DNA of 64,000 bases from Basidiobolus meristosporus CBS 931.73 (lineage: Eukaryota; Basidiobolomycota; Basidiobolomycetes; Basidiobolales; Basidiobolaceae): the NCBI GenBank assembly GCA_002104905.1, contig MCFE01000176.1:1-64000 (forward strand). The letters run 5' to 3'. Under the pieces are notes generated by a model. That model was given only the letters and a program-made list of their open reading frames with translations. It did no database searches and had not been told where the DNA came from. Both the position numbers and the translations under genes were made by a program. How positions within the stretch are numbered: position 1 is the first letter of the stretch; each line of letters opens with the position of its first letter. Below are positions 35,193 through 47,519 of this stretch, piece after piece.

Positions 35193-36933
35193 ACTCTTGA
35201 ATGAGTTAGCTAAACCTAAGTGAGAACTAAGTGCAGAATCTTAGAATTGTCAAGAGTGACAGAAATATTAGCAGAGAGGCTCTGGTCTAATATTGTTCTT
35301 GTATATAGTTGAGTTGGGCTATAAAGGCAACAGAGTTGGTTTGCTATACAGGCTAGGCTTGGTGCTCTTGGGAGTGCTAGATATGCTAGGCTTGGGCAGA
35401 AACTAGAATGGAATTGTTGAATTCTTAATTTTGCTGAGTCACAATTTTAAATTTGTTGAGACATACACTAAACCAAAAGGTTTGGTAAACTTTATTTATA
35501 CTTTTATGATCAAATTGAATTACTAAGTGCCAAGAGACTTGACTAATTTGAATTTTTTGTGGTGTGGTGGTGTATATGTCTAAGGGAGAGATACATCCAA
35601 TACTTCCCAGGTGTTTTGTGTGTGGGTTGTTCACTGGGTGCAATAACCTCTGGCAAAGGCTTGCTAGGAATACTTGGGTTCTGTCTCTAACCTAATGTGA
35701 TGGGGAACAAAGCCACAAGCTTGTCAAGGGAAAGCTATCAAGCTACAATCCCCAACTTAGTTGGTGTCTTAGCAAAAGTATGTGCTGGGTTCAGCATCCT
35801 TTGAGATGACAATGTACTAAAGCTTCCAAAGTCAAAGTAACTGCAAACTCCATCAGCAAGGACTTGATAAGAATGCAGCTACGGTCAATAGTTACATAGA
35901 CAGAAAAATATCTTTGCCTGTACAAGAATAAACTTGGGAAAGAATCCAATCTAATAAAAGATACCTACTCTGAGTATTCCTCACAAGTAGTGCCTCTGAG
36001 GTTAGTTGGTTGTCAGTGTGGTTTCCTGGCAGTGTCCTGTAGTCTGGGGTTGGAAGTTCAGATAGCAGCAGGTAGCAGTGATCACACTATCAACAGTTGA
36101 TATATAGATAAAAGGGATGATGATATACTGTTGAGGGATTGCCTGCCATATGTAGTTTTCTCACTAGCTAAGTAATTACTAATCATGGTGTTCCAGAAGG
36201 CTCCATAGATCAATAGAAATCCTAATGACATCAGAATGAGCTAAGAGTATTCTAGGTAGGTGTTGGAAGGTTCTAAGAGGCACAGCGCATCCAACCAATC
36301 AAGACCCAATACTCTGAAACCTGTGTAACATGGGGATACCATACATGGTATAGAAATGGTAGGAAAGGTGACACAGGTTGGCTATGTGTTACAAGTACTG
36401 GCATGGGTACTTACCTAATATTGAAGCACTTACAGCTAGTAATCTTATATAAAGTGAGGGATGACTAATGCAATAAGGTAAGCAGGTGAGATAGTCAGCT
36501 GGCTTATGAGATAGTACTAATCAAGTAAAACAATTGGGATAATACTAAAATAAGTGCTGTAGAGAAATGGGGAAGTAGAAAATATGCAAATGAGCACATC
36601 TGTCAGTGGGTATCACTGTGTCCCCACTACAACAGTGTTGATAGGTGCATAAGATAAATTAAAATTTGCATCATTAATCAGCTGATGTCTTGGCAACTGC
36701 TAAGTAATTGGATAGATATCAGATACTAATCACTTGGTAAGGCTTAGTGGATCAGTTGAGGACATTATGACCACATGAAAATTGATCAGATGTGACAGCT
36801 AAAAACAGATTCTGAGAAGTGATAAAATAAACCATAACAGGGATTAGTTATATTTGGGTTAGGGAAAATCAGTTAGGGTACTAGATTTTCTAACATAGTA
36901 AAATAGGCTAAGTTTTAAATGTTGATGCAAACA
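35164..36933 (-). repeat. 5' LTR of the Ty3 chromovirus, split by LTR3
   Basis: Parts 35164-35564 and 36635-36933 match the 3' LTR collinearly; the 1070 bp between are an LTR3 copy. Confidence 0.88.
35565..36634 (+). repeat. LTR3-family solo LTR (copy A)
   Basis: About 1070 bp beginning TGGTGGTGTATATG and ending CCCCACTACAACA. Related copies lie at 49983-51051 (opposite strand) and 57576-58652. No coding capacity and no internal retroelement region next to any copy. The ends fit the TG..CA rule. Confidence 0.8.
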
Positions 36934-36938
36934 CCTAG

Positions 36939-37320
36939 TCCTTTTGATAGGTGTGCCCTTGTTCTTTCTTGTGGAGATTCTGTATAGTGAAGTGTTGAAA
37001 TTGGCTTGTACCTATGAGATATCTGGCATACTTTGGTAAAGTTGCCATAATAAAAGTCAGTTGCTTGGTGTGGCCAGCTCAACTTGGCTGTACTTCACAG
37101 ATTACCTGTGGATTGGGGCTGTGCAGCTTCCTAATGGCAAAGGCATAGGTGTAGTCATGTGCACCTTTAGACTCCTTATTTTCCAGCTCTTTGTGTCTGT
37201 CCTCCACACACCAACTCATCAATTCCATGCCAGTCATTGAGGTTTCATTCATGATGAGACTGAGATATGGTGGTACTTGCAACTTGACTATTCTTCCCAT
37301 CAGCTTAATGCTTGCTGTAT
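36939..37320 (-). pseudogene. CMC/EnSpm-like transposase C-terminal fragment
   Basis: The frame at 37300-37079 (GRIVKLQVPPYLSLIMNET, HDYTYAFAIRKLHSPNPQVI) aligns with the segment at about 62025-62225 on the plus strand (GRQFKLQVLPYPTLVKNITL, GDTYAYGIKKLSSPNAWVI). DNA similarity continues to about 36990 (GCCAGAT.TCTCAT). It lies directly outside the Ty3 target duplication, so Ty3 probably landed in or beside it. Confidence 0.65.
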
Positions 37321-37593
37321 AGACACTCAGGTGACATTACCAACCCTTTGCATAAAAGTTTTAGATGTGCTATATTAGCCTTGGTAATCCACCCTTGATT
37401 CACTATTCCTACAGCGTCAACACATGACTCCTGATGCCTCCAGTTTACTTGGGGTAGAAGCTACTTTAGAAGGCCCCTTGAATAAATACATATGAGGTTC
37501 ATTCAATCCTTGCATTTGTATTATCACACATATGTTGGATATCTATTGGTGCTTATGGGGGATTTGTTTAACATTTTAATTACATTTAGATAT

Positions 37594-39109
37594 TGTTGTT
37601 GAGCTCTTGGAAATATTGGAACTGATTGACAGAACAGCAGAATATGTGGTTTTCACTTGATGATTTATTGGAAGTAAAAGTAGTATCAATACTTTTACGT
37701 GGTCTTGGCATAACAGGCAGATAGAGTATGTGTAGAAGGTCCCGGGAGCATGTGTACAAGGTGTGGGGCTGTTTGAAGTACTTAGAATATTTTCACCAAA
37801 ACATCTGGTGCCCAGAACCAGAAATTTCTCAAAGTAAGTCCCAACAAGGAATTTGGTCAGTATTCAGTAGGATTTCAAGGTAATGATCTAAATGACCAAG
37901 TTAGGTGTGTATTTTGGTGGAATTACAAATTTATACAAGACTCCCACTCAACTAAATATATACACCAACTAGTACTAGCTATGACCTAAGATACTCTTTT
38001 CTGCGCCTTTAGATAGCACCAAGCTCTCTTCATTTGGTTGAGTTTTGGCCCAGTTAAGGTTGGTCTTCATCTGGGTAGCTGCCAGTATGCATTCTTCCAT
38101 TTGGTACTTGTTAAGTACAACTTGAATATACTGGGACTGGCTTAGGGTGATAATCTGGTCCATCTGTCTATGGAGAATCTTATCCCATAGCAATAACTGA
38201 GTTCCCCTGACTGCACATCTTGAACTACTTAGATAGGCTGTTTTTATTCTCTTCCAAGGTCTCTTTGTTATTAGTGGCTATCATAAGATTGTCAACATAT
38301 AGAGCTAATAGTACTGGATTTTCTCTATCTGGCTTAATATACATACAATAGTCTGCAGTACTCCTTTACAAACTCAACAATTCCAAATAAGAATCTATTT
38401 TGCAACTATTGGCTCCTGGTGATTGTTTGAGCTAGAATACCAAATGGGTAATACTTTTGTCAGCTAACCTATCAGCTGATCCATGTATACATCTTCTTCA
38501 AGTTCCCAGTTCAAAAATACAGCATTCACAAACATTCAATGAATAATAAGCTTCTCTATGACTACAATAACCTATAATTGTTGGATGAAATTAAACTTGG
38601 CTACCACAACAAAGGTTTCAGTGTAGTCCAGTACTTTAGTTTGAGAGTATCCTTTAGCCACAGGTCTTACTCAATATCTTTCAATTTTACCATCAGCCTT
38701 GTATCTTGTCTTGAAGAGCCATCTACATCCATCTTATTTGAGGTTGATTGGTATATTAACTTAGTCTTAAGATTGGATTCCCATCAGAGCCTGATACTCC
38801 TCTGTTATTTCCGATTACTAAAGCTCTGTCCAAGGGCTATTTGGGGCCCCTTTGCAGCTTAGGGCTTGTCAATATATGCTTAATAGGAATTGTCTAAGTT
38901 TGTCCCTCATCAATATAACAATTTGGACTATTTCTAATCCTGTTAGATCTCCTTCTATGTAATGGTGAAGCAATCACTTCTGGGATATTCATAAGCACTG
39001 GTTCTGGCTGAGCCACAGTAGTGGAGCCCTTTGAAGTGAAAAAATTCTCATTATTTGCTCTGATTCAATATTGACCACTGGTAGATTTGAGATCAAGTTT
39101 TGTCATCAT
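37594..39109 (-). mobile_element. Copia element 3, 5'-truncated remnant
   Basis: A diverged LTR (37594-37940, TGTTGTTGAGCTCTTGG...ACAAGA) is followed by CTCCCACT, the polypurine tract on the other strand. RT fragments (38193-37975, GQIITLSQSQYIQ-like) and RT/integrase-tail sequence run to 39109, where copia element 4 begins. Much of RT and all of RNase H are deleted. Older than copia 1 and 2, judged by LTR divergence. Confidence 0.75.
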
Positions 39110-39350
39110 TGTTGTAAAAACTTGTAATTCCACCTAAGTATTCACCTAGCTTAGTCACTTAGATCATTACCTTCAAATCCTAGAAAATAATGACCAAGTT
39201 CCATCTTGAGATTTACTTAGAATACTTCCACCAAATTACTAGGTACCCAGAACATGAAAATTCTCAAATTTGTCCAAACAGCCCCAAACTTTGCACACAT
39301 GTTCTGGGGACCTTCCTTAACCTATTCTGTGAGTTTGATTTGCCAGGATC

Positions 39351-40445
39351 TGTTGTGTTGTATTATGATTAGTTTGGGGCTTGTTCTACAGTGTAGAGGC
39401 TAATCAACAATATAAAACAACTTCCAGTATGCTAATACTGAAATAGTTTATTGGGAGTTTGATATACCGATAGAAGATATAACTTTCACTAACTTCCTCA
39501 ATCTTGGGCTCAAAATATACTGTAGGCAGTGTTTATCACTTCTACAGCAGTGTTCTGACCTTCTGTCGACTAATGGGCTTATTTACTTTTATAGTAACTT
39601 TTCCTTATTTTGAAGTCACTTTCCTTTCTGAGAAAATATTTCCTAATATGGAAATTTTGAACTCCCCTTTAACCTAAAGGGGTGTGTTGTAGAAGTCTCT
39701 AAAGGGGTCTTTAGACTAAAGGGGTGTCTAAAGGGGTGTCTTTAGAGTAAAGGGGTCTCTTAGAGGGGACTTTTCCAACAGAAAAGTGGTAGTTTCTTGT
39801 AGAACTTAGACTGGATTCTGTGAGCTTTGCAGTCTCTTTACTGATGTACTACTGATCAAAGTCAGAATACTCAACAGTGCAAGTGATGCAGGGGAAGTCT
39901 TATAACCTTTAAACTTGTAATCGTAGTGTGGAGATTCTGGAAAGAGAGGCTCTCTCTTTATTTTTCAGCTGGGGAAGTCATATATATGAAAATCTTGAGG
40001 GATCAAAGTCTTTGGATGATTGCGCAAGTAATACACGTGATACAAAGCTAAAATTTTGCAGTGGCGCAGATCGGACATAGGCGCAGCACCTGTTATAATA
40101 TCACGTGATTTGATTGGCTGGTTCAAATGTTACACGCGATCAAAGTCACCATAGTAATCCTAGCAATAAGGCATAGTATATATAATAGTTGGACTCTTTT
40201 GGTCATAACTCCTTAGGTACTGCTTTAAATGAGCTGTAATTTGAAACATGTGTTGGCTACTATGTGTTCTGTATGACATAGTATTCTTGGGCAGATTGCT
40301 TGTCAGGGTCTGGAGCATTTGTTCATCAAAGTTGGAAATTCTTGATCTTTCACTTGTGTGTTACAATAGCAAAAAGCAAAATAAAGAAATGAGTGCAATA
40401 TTGGTTTAGAGATATTGTAGTAATGGAATACTTTCCATTACCACA
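39351..40445 (+). repeat. LTR2-family solo LTR (copy A)
   Basis: 1095 bp beginning TGTTGTGTTGTATTATG and ending CCATTACCACA. The 4 bp GATC occurs on both sides (39347-39350, 40446-40449), and removal restores the copia LTR around it. Contains six AGGGG and one CCCCT between 39661 and 39780. Confidence 0.88.
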
Positions 40446-40796
40446 GATCATGTATGAGTATAAATACTACTTTTACATTTGATCAATTACTTAGTGAGAC
40501 CCTCAAAATCTACATGTCCTCCCAATCACTTCCAACATCCCCAAGACTCTTACAACAGGTTATAAGTCCCAAACTGTCACTCTCTGTATTGTCTACTACT
40601 GCTATGACTGGAATTTTTTCCTCTGCTGAAAAGTTGGATGGATCTAACTAACAAGTATGTAAGGTGAAGATGAAGATGCTGCTACAAGAAAGTGGTCTTT
40701 GGGATACTGCACAGGAGAACAATGTGCTCCTAAAATGTGGGAGAGGAAGCCTTAAAGTACCAGAGGAAAGAACAAAGTGCCTCTAACTGCACTTGC

Positions 40797-41144
40797 TGCT
40801 GTAAGAGTGTTGGAGATATTTGAAGTAATTGGGAGGACAAGTAGATTTTGTGTTTTTCACTTAATGCTGCACTGAATATAAAGGTTTTACTATACCTTTA
40901 TATGATACTGGCATAAAAAACATGTGGAATAGATTAAGGTGGGTCCCAAGAACATATGTGCAAAGTTTGGGGCTGTTTGAACAACTTTGAGAATTTTCAT
41001 GTTCTGGGTGCCCAATATCTTGGTGAAAATGTTCTAAGTAAAACCCAACAAGGAATTAGGTTGATATTCTCTAGGATTTGAAGGTAATGATCTAAGTGAC
41101 TAAGTTAGGTGAATATTTAGGTGGAATTACAAATTCTTACAACA
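40797..41144 (-). repeat. Solo copia LTR inside copia 4 gag
   Basis: 348 bp, TGCTGTAAGAGTG...TTACAACA. Flanks CTTGC and TCTGC look like a decayed 5-bp duplication of TTTGC (the copia 1 sequence at this place). Opposite orientation to its host. Confidence 0.82.
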
Positions 41145-42100
41145 TCTGCCTTAATGTTAAAGACAAATTGATAATTCAATGCTCAAGAGCACAAACAGTA
41201 TAGAATGCCTAGAGGGCATCAAAAGACACCTACCAGTCATGTGCAGCTGCTAAGAAAATGTATCTTAGGCAAAAACTCTTTGCTACAAAGATGCAGCCAG
41301 CAGAAAAAATGAAAAATCTACTAAACAGGATTACCCAACTGGTGGATGAGATGGAATCTGTGGCTGTACCAACTACTAATGAGGATGTTGTAGTAACCAT
41401 CCTGAATAGCCTGCCAGAAGAGTTTCAGGGCCTTGTATTAGCCCTAGAGTCCAGAACTTATGATTTGAACTTAAAATATGTATACAGAAGGCTCCTGGAT
41501 GAAGAATTAAGAAAATCAAGCTCTAACAAGAAGGAAGAAGAAAATGCTTTAATAAGCAGTAATAAGCAACAAAAGAAGCACATAAGACCTTTCAAAGGCA
41601 ACAGCAATCTGTTCTGTAACTACTGCAAAAGGAAAGGACACATATCAGACTGGTGCTTCAAAAAGAGAGAGAGTCAGCAGAAAAGCCTGAATATGAAAAT
41701 GCTGCAACAACTGAAGATAGACTACTCATATCTGCACTAAATATGACCATAAACAAGGATTCTCAGATGTGGTATATTGACTCTGGAATATCTCAACACT
41801 TTACACACTAAACAAAACTTTTTCCCAATATTGAGAAATTCCAATCAAGAAGGTTTTCATGGGTGATGATAGAACACTTGAAGCAGTGGGAGAAGGAACC
41901 ATTCAGGTAAACCTTAGAAGCAGTGAAGGAAGCCATACCATGACCTTTAAAGAGGTACTCTATGTACCAGAAATAGCCAAGAATCTACTATCTGTAAGCA
42001 AGGCCACAGCAGAAGGACTCAGTTTCAGCTTTGACAGTTGTAGATGCAGGATCACTGATCAAAATGCTGCTCATATTGTGTTGGGTATCAGAGATCTACT

Positions 42101-42947
42101 ACAATAGTCATTTGGCAAGACTTGTATGGCAGCTTTGTAGGTGCAATGCTGCCCACATTTGTTTGAGCAGACTTATATGGTTGGACCATACAATTGCCTT
42201 ACACAAAAAAAAGCCTGGTATTGCTTTGATAGCCTTTTTGCAGACTATTGTTGGCATTATCACAACATTAAAGCAACTTACAGCTAGCTCCTGTGAAGAT
42301 CTACCAAACCAATTTTCTTAGCATATAAATGCTGGGACAAAATATGCCTACTTGTTTAAAATTAGAATGATGCTTACAGAGCAAGTCAAGTGCATTCTGC
42401 CAAGCATTGAGCTCCAGATGCTCCCATGCAATGCTGGCCTTATGGTGATGCCATGCTAGAGTTTTTGCAGCCTCTTGACATTGTTCATTCTTCATTATTT
42501 CACTCAACTGCTTCTGGAATCTTCAGAGTTTTTTGATCTTGAGGCTTTAGTATGTTGATGATATTCTCCCCTCCAATGCAGTAATAGATTTTTCTGTAGG
42601 CTCTACGCTTAAGTAGTGCTATCATGCCTCAAAGGCAGTAGGGCATTCTTCTGACATCCCAACAAGAAAAAATTAACAAAAGGGTAGCAGAATGTCATCA
42701 TATAATCAGCGGAACTTCAAGTTTCTAAAATCTGACAACTATCATTATCTCATGTACTAGCAGTTGGGTAGACAAGCAGATATATTTTCCAAGAGGAGAC
42801 TTGGCCAGCAAGGACTCAAGAAAATGGCTCAACTCTTAGCTATGCAATTGAGCTACTTGTGTTCTTTTCTTGCTATAAACATACCCCTGACTCAGCCTGA
42901 GATTCTAATTGCTCCACACTTGTTATCTGCTCAGCCTGTCTGAGAGC
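42101..42947 (-). pseudogene. Fragment of unknown repeated gene (family U, copy 1)
   Basis: On the minus strand 42620-42301 reads segments alignable to the 51460-51110 frame: KSITALEG / KPITALEG, KPQDQKTLKI / KPKNQKTLKI, NALDLLCKHHSNFKQ / NALDLFHEHYPGLKQ. Frameshifts break it. No known domain recognised. 42101-42300 holds nothing I can assign. Confidence 0.5.
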
Positions 42948-43946
42948 TGTGGTAATGAAAGTATTCCATTACTACAATATCTCTAAACCAATATTGCACT
43001 CATTTCTTTATTTTGCTTTTTGCTATCATAACACACAAGTGAAAGATCAAGAATTCCCAGCTTTGAAGAACAAATGCTCCAGACCCTGACAAGCAAACCA
43101 CCCAAGAATATTTAATCATACAAAACATGTAGTAGCAAACACATGATTCAAATTACAGCTCATTTGAAGCAGTACTTAAGGAGTTTTGACCAAAAGAGTC
43201 CAATTATTATATATACTATGCCTAATTGCTAGGATTACTATGGTGACTTTGATCACGTGTAACTTTTGGACTTCCCCTGCATCACTTGCACTGTTGAGTA
43301 TTCTGACTTTGATCAGTGCTACATCAGTAAAGAGACTGCAAAGCTCACAAGAATCCAATCTAAGTTCTACAAAAAACTACCACTTTTCTGTCAGAAAGGT
43401 TCCCTCTAAGACACCCCTTTACTCTAAAGACACCCCTTTAGACACCCCTTTAGTCTAAAGACCCCTTTAGAGACCCCTTGAGGAAACCCCTTTACTCTAA
43501 AGAAGCCCCTTTAGGCACCCCTTTAGTGTAAAGTCCACTTTAGAGACCACTACAAGAAGCCCCTTTACTCTAAAGACACCCCTTTAGACACCCCTGTAGA
43601 GACTTCTACAACACACCCCTTTAGGTTACTGGGGCGTTCGGAATTTCCATATTAGGAAATATTATCTCAGAAAGGAAAGGGACTTTCAATTAAGGAAAAG
43701 TTACTATAAAGGTAATAAGCCCATTAGTTGACAGAAGGTCAGAACACTGCTGTAGAAGTGATAAACACTGCCTACAATATATTTTGAGCCTAAGATTGAG
43801 GAAATTAGTGAAAGTTATATCTTCTATTGGTATATCAAACTCCCAATAAACTATTTCAGTATTAGCATACTGGAAGTTGCTGTATATTGTTGATTAGCCT
43901 CTACATTGTAGGACAAGCCCCAAACTAATCATAATACAACACAACA
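42948..43946 (-). repeat. LTR2-family solo LTR (copy B)
   Basis: 999 bp, TGTGGTAATGAAAG...ACAACACAACA, with GAGC on both sides (42944-42947, 43947-43950). Carries 12 CCCCT between about 43400 and 43625. Confidence 0.88.
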
Positions 43947-43950
43947 GAGC

Positions 43951-44096
43951 TTGAGGAGACTTCATTGTTACTATTGGTAAGCTAGTTACCAACATAGCCT
44001 TTTGCTGATGTAACCCTGCTTGCTGCTCTTGATGTCAAAGTAAGCAGCTTTTTGACCACTCCTTTGCTACATAATGCAGTGGGGCTGGCTGGCAGC
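43951..44096 (-). repeat. Fragment of repeat family 4
   Basis: Resembles 57250-57340 and 63100-63185 (TGTAACCCTGCTTGCTGC, TGTCAAAG.AAGC). Continues beyond the inserted LTR2/Harbinger block at 48692. Confidence 0.5.
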
Positions 44097-45228
44097 TGTG
44101 GTATTGCAAACTATTCCATCACTACAATTTTGCAAGACCAATATTTCACTCATCTCTTTATTTTGCCTTCTGTGATTGTAATCACAAATGAGAGATTAGG
44201 TGTTTTCAGCTTTTAAGGACAAAAGCTCAGAACCCAGAGACCAGTCCATCAAAGATTATTATGCCATGCAGAGCACTTAGCTGCCAGTATATGCTTCAGA
44301 CTACAGCTCATTCAAAGCAGTGGTTGGGAAGTTATGATCACCAGAGTTCATTGATTATATTAGCCATCTATTGCTAGGTTCACTATAGTGACTCTGACTG
44401 CACATAACTGTTGATCTAGCCATTGAAGTTTAGTGCAGCCTTTACAGGTGCTGTGCCTATGTTCAATCTGTGTAGATGCTGTATTTAGCTTTGTATGATG
44501 TGCATTGCCAGTGCAACTGTCCAGAAATCTTGAATCTTTAAGGAATTCAATATATGGGACTTCCAAAGTTTCAAAATAGAAGATAGCATTTCTTTCCCAA
44601 ATCTCTACATTACAATTAAAAGCCTAAAGTTGTTAAGACTTCCCCAGCATCACTTGCCCTGCTGAGTAGCTTGACTTTGATCAGTACTGCACCAGTGAAG
44701 ACACTTCAAGGCTCACACACTACAATATGAGTTCTGCAAGAGTACTACCACTTTTCTGTTAGAGAGGTCTCCTCTCAGAAGCCCCTTCACTGAAAAACAC
44801 CCCTTTAGAGAGATGATCCCTTTGGAAACCCCCTTATGAAAACTCCTTAGGCACCCCTTCAGTGTAAAGTCCCTTTAAGAGGCCACTTGAAGCGGCCCAT
44901 TTACTCCAGATACACCTTTATATACTTCTAAAGTCCCCTTCAAGCACCCCTTCAACATCCCCTTTTAGGTTGAAGGGGTTCAAATAACTTGAAATCAGGT
45001 GCATCTTCACTGAAAGCAGAGTGACTTCCAAATACAAATATATCCCTATGAAAGTAAAGGAGCAAGTAATTCATAGAAGTTCCAACCTCTGCCCTAGATG
45101 TGAAGCACATTGCATATAGCTTATTTACAGGCCAAGTTCAAGAATATTTTAAGCATTATGCTCTATTGAGTTATTGAATACTCAATAGGCTATTGCATTA
45201 CCTAAATACTGGAAATGGTTATATATTA
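44097..45228 (-). repeat. Old LTR2 copy (D), left part
   Basis: Diverged LTR2 beginning TGTGGTATTGCAAACTATTCC with seven CCCCT at 44770-44980. Its last 64 bp (48628-48691, ACAAGCCCTAAACTATTCC...AACACA) lie beyond the Harbinger-like element, which inserted into it. Confidence 0.75.
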
Positions 45229-45970
45229 GACTTGTTCCATTGTACCGTACCAGGGCGCGTGGCACAATCTGCGGTTGTAAAGAATGATTGGGCGCAATAT
45301 TATAGCTACCAGAAGGCAGGATTGTTCTTGGACAATTTTGCACTATGTGGGACAATCTTGCATACTGTGGCACAATCTGACACAATGAGGTTGGCACGGA
45401 TGATTGTGCCAACTTGTAATATTTGCATCATGTGAGCAATTGGATACCGCTATTATGACAGGTAAAATCCGGTATTTGGAAATGTTTCTTTAATGTAAAT
45501 GGAAATAAATGTGTATTACACTATAAGCTACACTGATACTTACCATTTTGGTCACCCTCACTCCAATTGGACAGTATCTCAGTGGTTAATTGCTCCAAAA
45601 GTATCCAGAAGCTGGCAGCCCCCAATTGGCTCATTGACTACTGAAAAAGCTACCTGATTTGCCATCAAATATCCCATTTTGCCCATTGAGCAAGTAAATC
45701 CCTGATCCTAGTGATTGGACAAGGTGTTATAGCTAGCATGCAAGCAATTGTGTAGGTGCAAAACAGATCCCATAGCTGCACTGGTATTACAGATGATGTA
45801 TATATATGCAGGGTGTTTATTTATAGGGGTTCTGTCTCAAATGTGAGATGACCTTGATATTACTTATATAAAAAATTTGATGATCACTGATTTGCAATGG
45901 CTTGATTTTGATCACAAAAAAAAAGGGTTGTTGGGATCATTACTAATGTGAGCAATTCAAAGCAATTGCA

Positions 45971-47202
45971 TCATCTTCTCCTGGGTTTTTTTCTCACAGG
46001 GATTACTACTGAAGCATTTGGTAGTGACTCACTTTGCACACCTATACTACTTCCTGGCTGACTATCATCTTGGCTACTTGTGTATTTGTAGTCAGTATTT
46101 TGCCTCCTTCTTGATGAGTGCAATGTTGCAGCTTGCCCGCACTGAATTGCTCCAGCTGAACCAACTGAACCAGCCTGTAGTGCCACATGCTGACACATTC
46201 TTTTACTTGCTAAGGGCTCCGGTGGTTGAGTACTTCATGTTGGTCATCAGCAGTCAGTTCACCAGAAGTAACTTGCTGATGGTCAGGCAAAACGGCACGT
46301 GCAGGTGCGCCTTGATGCGTTGAGATGGCCCTTTGCTGAGTTTGATGTGATGCTGCATGTTGATGCCACTTGGTCCGCTCCAATGGACTTGTGTCTAAAT
46401 GAGCAGTTTGGCGAGTTCTTGTAGTTTTGCTCTGAAGCACGTGCGTTGACTCAATGCAGGGAATTCTGGTAAAGGGTGTTGGCATGGTCTGGACTGACGT
46501 GTGCCAGCACGCTGTGGTTGCAAGAGATGGTAGGGAATCCAGCAAGGTGTGCTGGTGCAATCTGGACAATGTAGCTTGCGGTCTGTATTCTTCCTCCTGA
46601 AGCTCACCATCTGATTCCTCAAGGTATTCACTTACCCTCTGTCTGATACTTTGGAACTGTTGCCTGGATGAGTCCTGTGTATATTGCTCTTGGAAGCCAC
46701 TTAGCTCTACTAATCTATCACATAGTACATTAGTCATTTGGGGCAAAAACTCATTCAAAATCTCTTTGGTTCCCAAAGTTGAGGTACATACAGACGCATC
46801 CGGCCCGTACTGTGCAAATTGCGCGCAAAATTGTTCCTGCGTGGCTTCTTTGTCAAATCCCCTCACTCTCAGCTCATTCTTGATTTCAATACTTGTCTTG
46901 TTATATATCTTTTTACATACATTGGCTGGCATCTTGATGTAGAACTCATGCCACAGCTTTCTACTCAAATTCTTCCATCTTTGTTGACTCTCTGAGGTAT
47001 CTAGTTCTGCTAGATTAATCAGTAGTGCCCAAATATCTGTATGAAGGCTCATCACAGACACTTGGGCCATACTAAAATCATTTGGCAAGAACTTGAACGG
47101 ATCCAACATCAACTTTTCCGGTGCAGACTGCACTTGTGAGCTGGGGGATGGGTTTTGTCTGGGTTGTACTAAAGATGAGTTGAGGCTTGATATGGGTACC
47201 AT
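45971..47202 (-). CDS. Harbinger-like second protein (unknown function)
   Basis: Main frame 47202-46210 (330 aa, starts MVPISSLNSSLVQPRQNPSP). A further frame to 45971 ends in a basic PVRKKPRRR tail. Residues 45-160 are helical with WALLINLAELDTSESQQRWK and LWHEFYIKMPANVCKKIYNK; the rest is Gln/Ser/Thr-rich. No Myb/SANT signature that I would trust, although that is the usual partner in PIF/Harbinger elements. Long intact frame, so possibly still coding, but the C-terminus crosses a frame change. Confidence 0.6.
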
Positions 47203-47519
47203 AGCAACAGATTTGGATACTTATACAGCAGTATATTAGCATTAACCTGGTCTTATATGAAATATATATGAAAACTAATGTGATTGTTGAATTTTCCATA
47301 TATCATGCATGATGCATCTTGGATTGCGTTGACATGGATCAGATCACATCAATTGCAGATTTCCTATTTGATTATAGACCTAAGATTAAAGCATCAATAA
47401 AAGTATCAAGGCATTGTTTGCGGATGATTTTTGTGACATAATGATGGGATACATGGCAATTAATGGAGATTTAACCATAATGTATTAAAAATCAGATAAA
47501 TGACGCAGATTGTGCCAAA

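Larger units (their letters stand above)
24431..36933 (-). mobile_element. Ty3/gypsy chromovirus, heavily nested (12.5 kb composite)
   Basis: Long terminal repeats at 24431-25128 and 35164-36933 begin TGTTGTATCC and end in ACA. The 5 bp outside both ends are identical: CCTAG at 24426-24430 and 36934-36938. Coding order on the minus strand is gag, protease, reverse transcriptase, RNase H, integrase, chromodomain, as in Ty3 chromoviruses. Four later insertions interrupt it: a copia solo LTR (25849-26197), a truncated LTR3-type sequence (about 27590-28295), a whole copia element (30014-34694) and an LTR3 copy inside its 5' LTR (35565-36634). The two LTRs differ at roughly 7 percent of the first 240 bp by eye. 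Frameshifts and stops show it is inactive. Confidence 0.93.
39110..42100 (+). mobile_element. Copia element 4, plus strand, 3'-truncated
   Basis: The 5' LTR (39110-39350 plus 40450-40557, split by an LTR2 copy) leads into gag, interrupted by a solo LTR at 40797-41144. Gag resumes at 41145, and 41258-41740 reads MYLRQKLFATKM and the CNYCKRKGHISDWC knuckle. A protease follows (about 41768, WYIDSGISQHFT) and part of the pre-integrase region to about 42095. Integrase, RT and the 3' LTR are missing. The D-S-G protease triad is present but the reading frame is not continuous. Confidence 0.85.

Noticed and set aside
39351-43946. LTR2 copies A and B read as the inverted ends of one 4.6-kb foldback transposon.
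   Set aside because: Each has its own different 4-bp duplication (GATC, GAGC), and copy A sits inside a copia LTR, so they are independent insertions.
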